A program made the translations under genes and the position numbers. Below, in pieces: positions 63,255 through 64,000 of a stretch of 64,000 nt of DNA (its first letter is position 1; the number at the start of each line of letters is the position of its first letter). This DNA comes from Cladopsammia gracilis. Lineage: Eukaryota; Cnidaria; Anthozoa; Scleractinia; Dendrophylliidae. The DNA lies in the NCBI GenBank assembly GCA_022457155.1, contig JAJGOT010000059.1, positions 824,001-888,000 on the forward strand, read 5' to 3'. A model generated the notes under the pieces. That model had not been told where the DNA came from. It worked only from the letters and a program-made list of their open reading frames with translations, and searched no databases.

Positions 63255-64000
63255 CTGCAATGAAAAGAGGGAATTAGTATATCAAACACGAGAAAGAGTT
63301 TTTTTGTAAGGATCTCGAAACACCGAGAAGTGGGTCGAAAAAACGAGGCGCAGCTGAGTTTTTTTTGTAAGCGACTTCGAGGTATTTGGATACCTGATGA
63401 AACACTCTTTAAAATTTTTGATATTGCTTCTCAAACTGATTATTAACTACAGAGAAAACGCATGAATAAAATCGAGAGAGGTTATGACGTAGCAGAAGAG
63501 AGAGGACCCTGGGAACGAACGAGGTTGATATCTCTTTTTAACTCGTTAAACGAGTTAGAGCATGCGCAGGTGGAGGCAAAAAAAACACTCGATCGGTCGG
63601 TCAATGGGCTGTTTACATTAGCCCGCGATATGTAATGGTCACCTGCCTTACCCGTGGAGACAGCGTTGGAGGGAGATGAGGGTGGGGAGTTGGCCCGGAC
63701 ACAAACGTTGGGGTCGGTGGAGCAAAACGCCCATCCGAACGTTTGATATTGACGAGTTAGCTCATAGAAGCCTTTTATTAATCTTCATGAGGTTAAGGCC
63801 GGGGTACACAACATCAATTTGAATGAAATTTTAAGAGGTTTAAAGAGACAGGTTGCTAGTGGACTAAATTGGTGTCCTATTAATTATTAACTACAAATTC
63901 TATTTTTAAAACTTCACTAAATCTCCCGCGGGGGGGGGGGGGGGGGTACTCGATATATCCTTGGGTGAGGAGGTGCGGCCTACGGTGTTTACGCACGAGT
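63255..64000. other. DUF885 intron, window edge
   Basis: No further exon seen. 63755-63920 is a reversed partial copy of the 23.9-kb repeat. A G17 run followed by TACTC (63930-63950) starts another G-tract repeat cut by the window end. Confidence 0.6.

Overview
The window looks like invertebrate nuclear DNA, most likely from an anthozoan such as a stony coral (inference). It has intron-rich genes with GT-AG introns, phase-1 Ig exons, TTAGGG-like repeats and a very dense load of short inverted-repeat elements (MITEs). There is no sign of bacterial operons.

Layout. (1) At 1310-1499 (-) is the first exon of a type II membrane protein, with a TATA box upstream; the rest lies left of the window. 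(2) From 2 to 8.6 kb there are only transposon remnants, several nested, including one arm of an 0.8 kb inverted repeat whose partner is at 16.9-17.7 kb. (3) At 8.8-14.5 kb (+) is an unrecognised multi-exon gene. Its last intron holds three tandem arrays: a GGAGA microsatellite, a telomere-like minisatellite and a 127-bp repeat. (4) From 15 to 28 kb lie MITEs, a 5'-truncated non-LTR retrotransposon nested in a MITE, an 85-bp tandem array and one orphan Ig exon (23158-23420, -).

(5) The main gene covers 46153 to 28152 (-). Seventeen exons join without a frame break into a 1171-residue L1/contactin-type cell adhesion molecule: signal peptide, ten Ig domains, one FN3, a membrane helix, and a tail with a divergent L1-type ankyrin motif (FGEDASFAEEY) and a PDZ-ligand-like end (GTFV). 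Two Ig exons are recently duplicated in tandem (about 2 kb repeated, spacing 2910 bp). Between the copies lies a stranded duplicate of the gene's own last exon, which points to a larger duplication followed by a deletion.

(6) From 44 to 59 kb is gene-poor DNA dominated by one repeat family: a MITE starting TTAACCCTTTCACTCCCA whose interior has expanded into 88-bp and about 106-bp satellite monomers. (7) At 63254-59651 (-) are the last three coding exons of a DUF885-type predicted zinc peptidase; its 5' part is to the right of the window. A tRNA-Val(CAC)-like gene with a damaged anticodon stem sits in one of its introns.

The genes show no shared pathway. All splice sites are read by eye and no transcript evidence was available.
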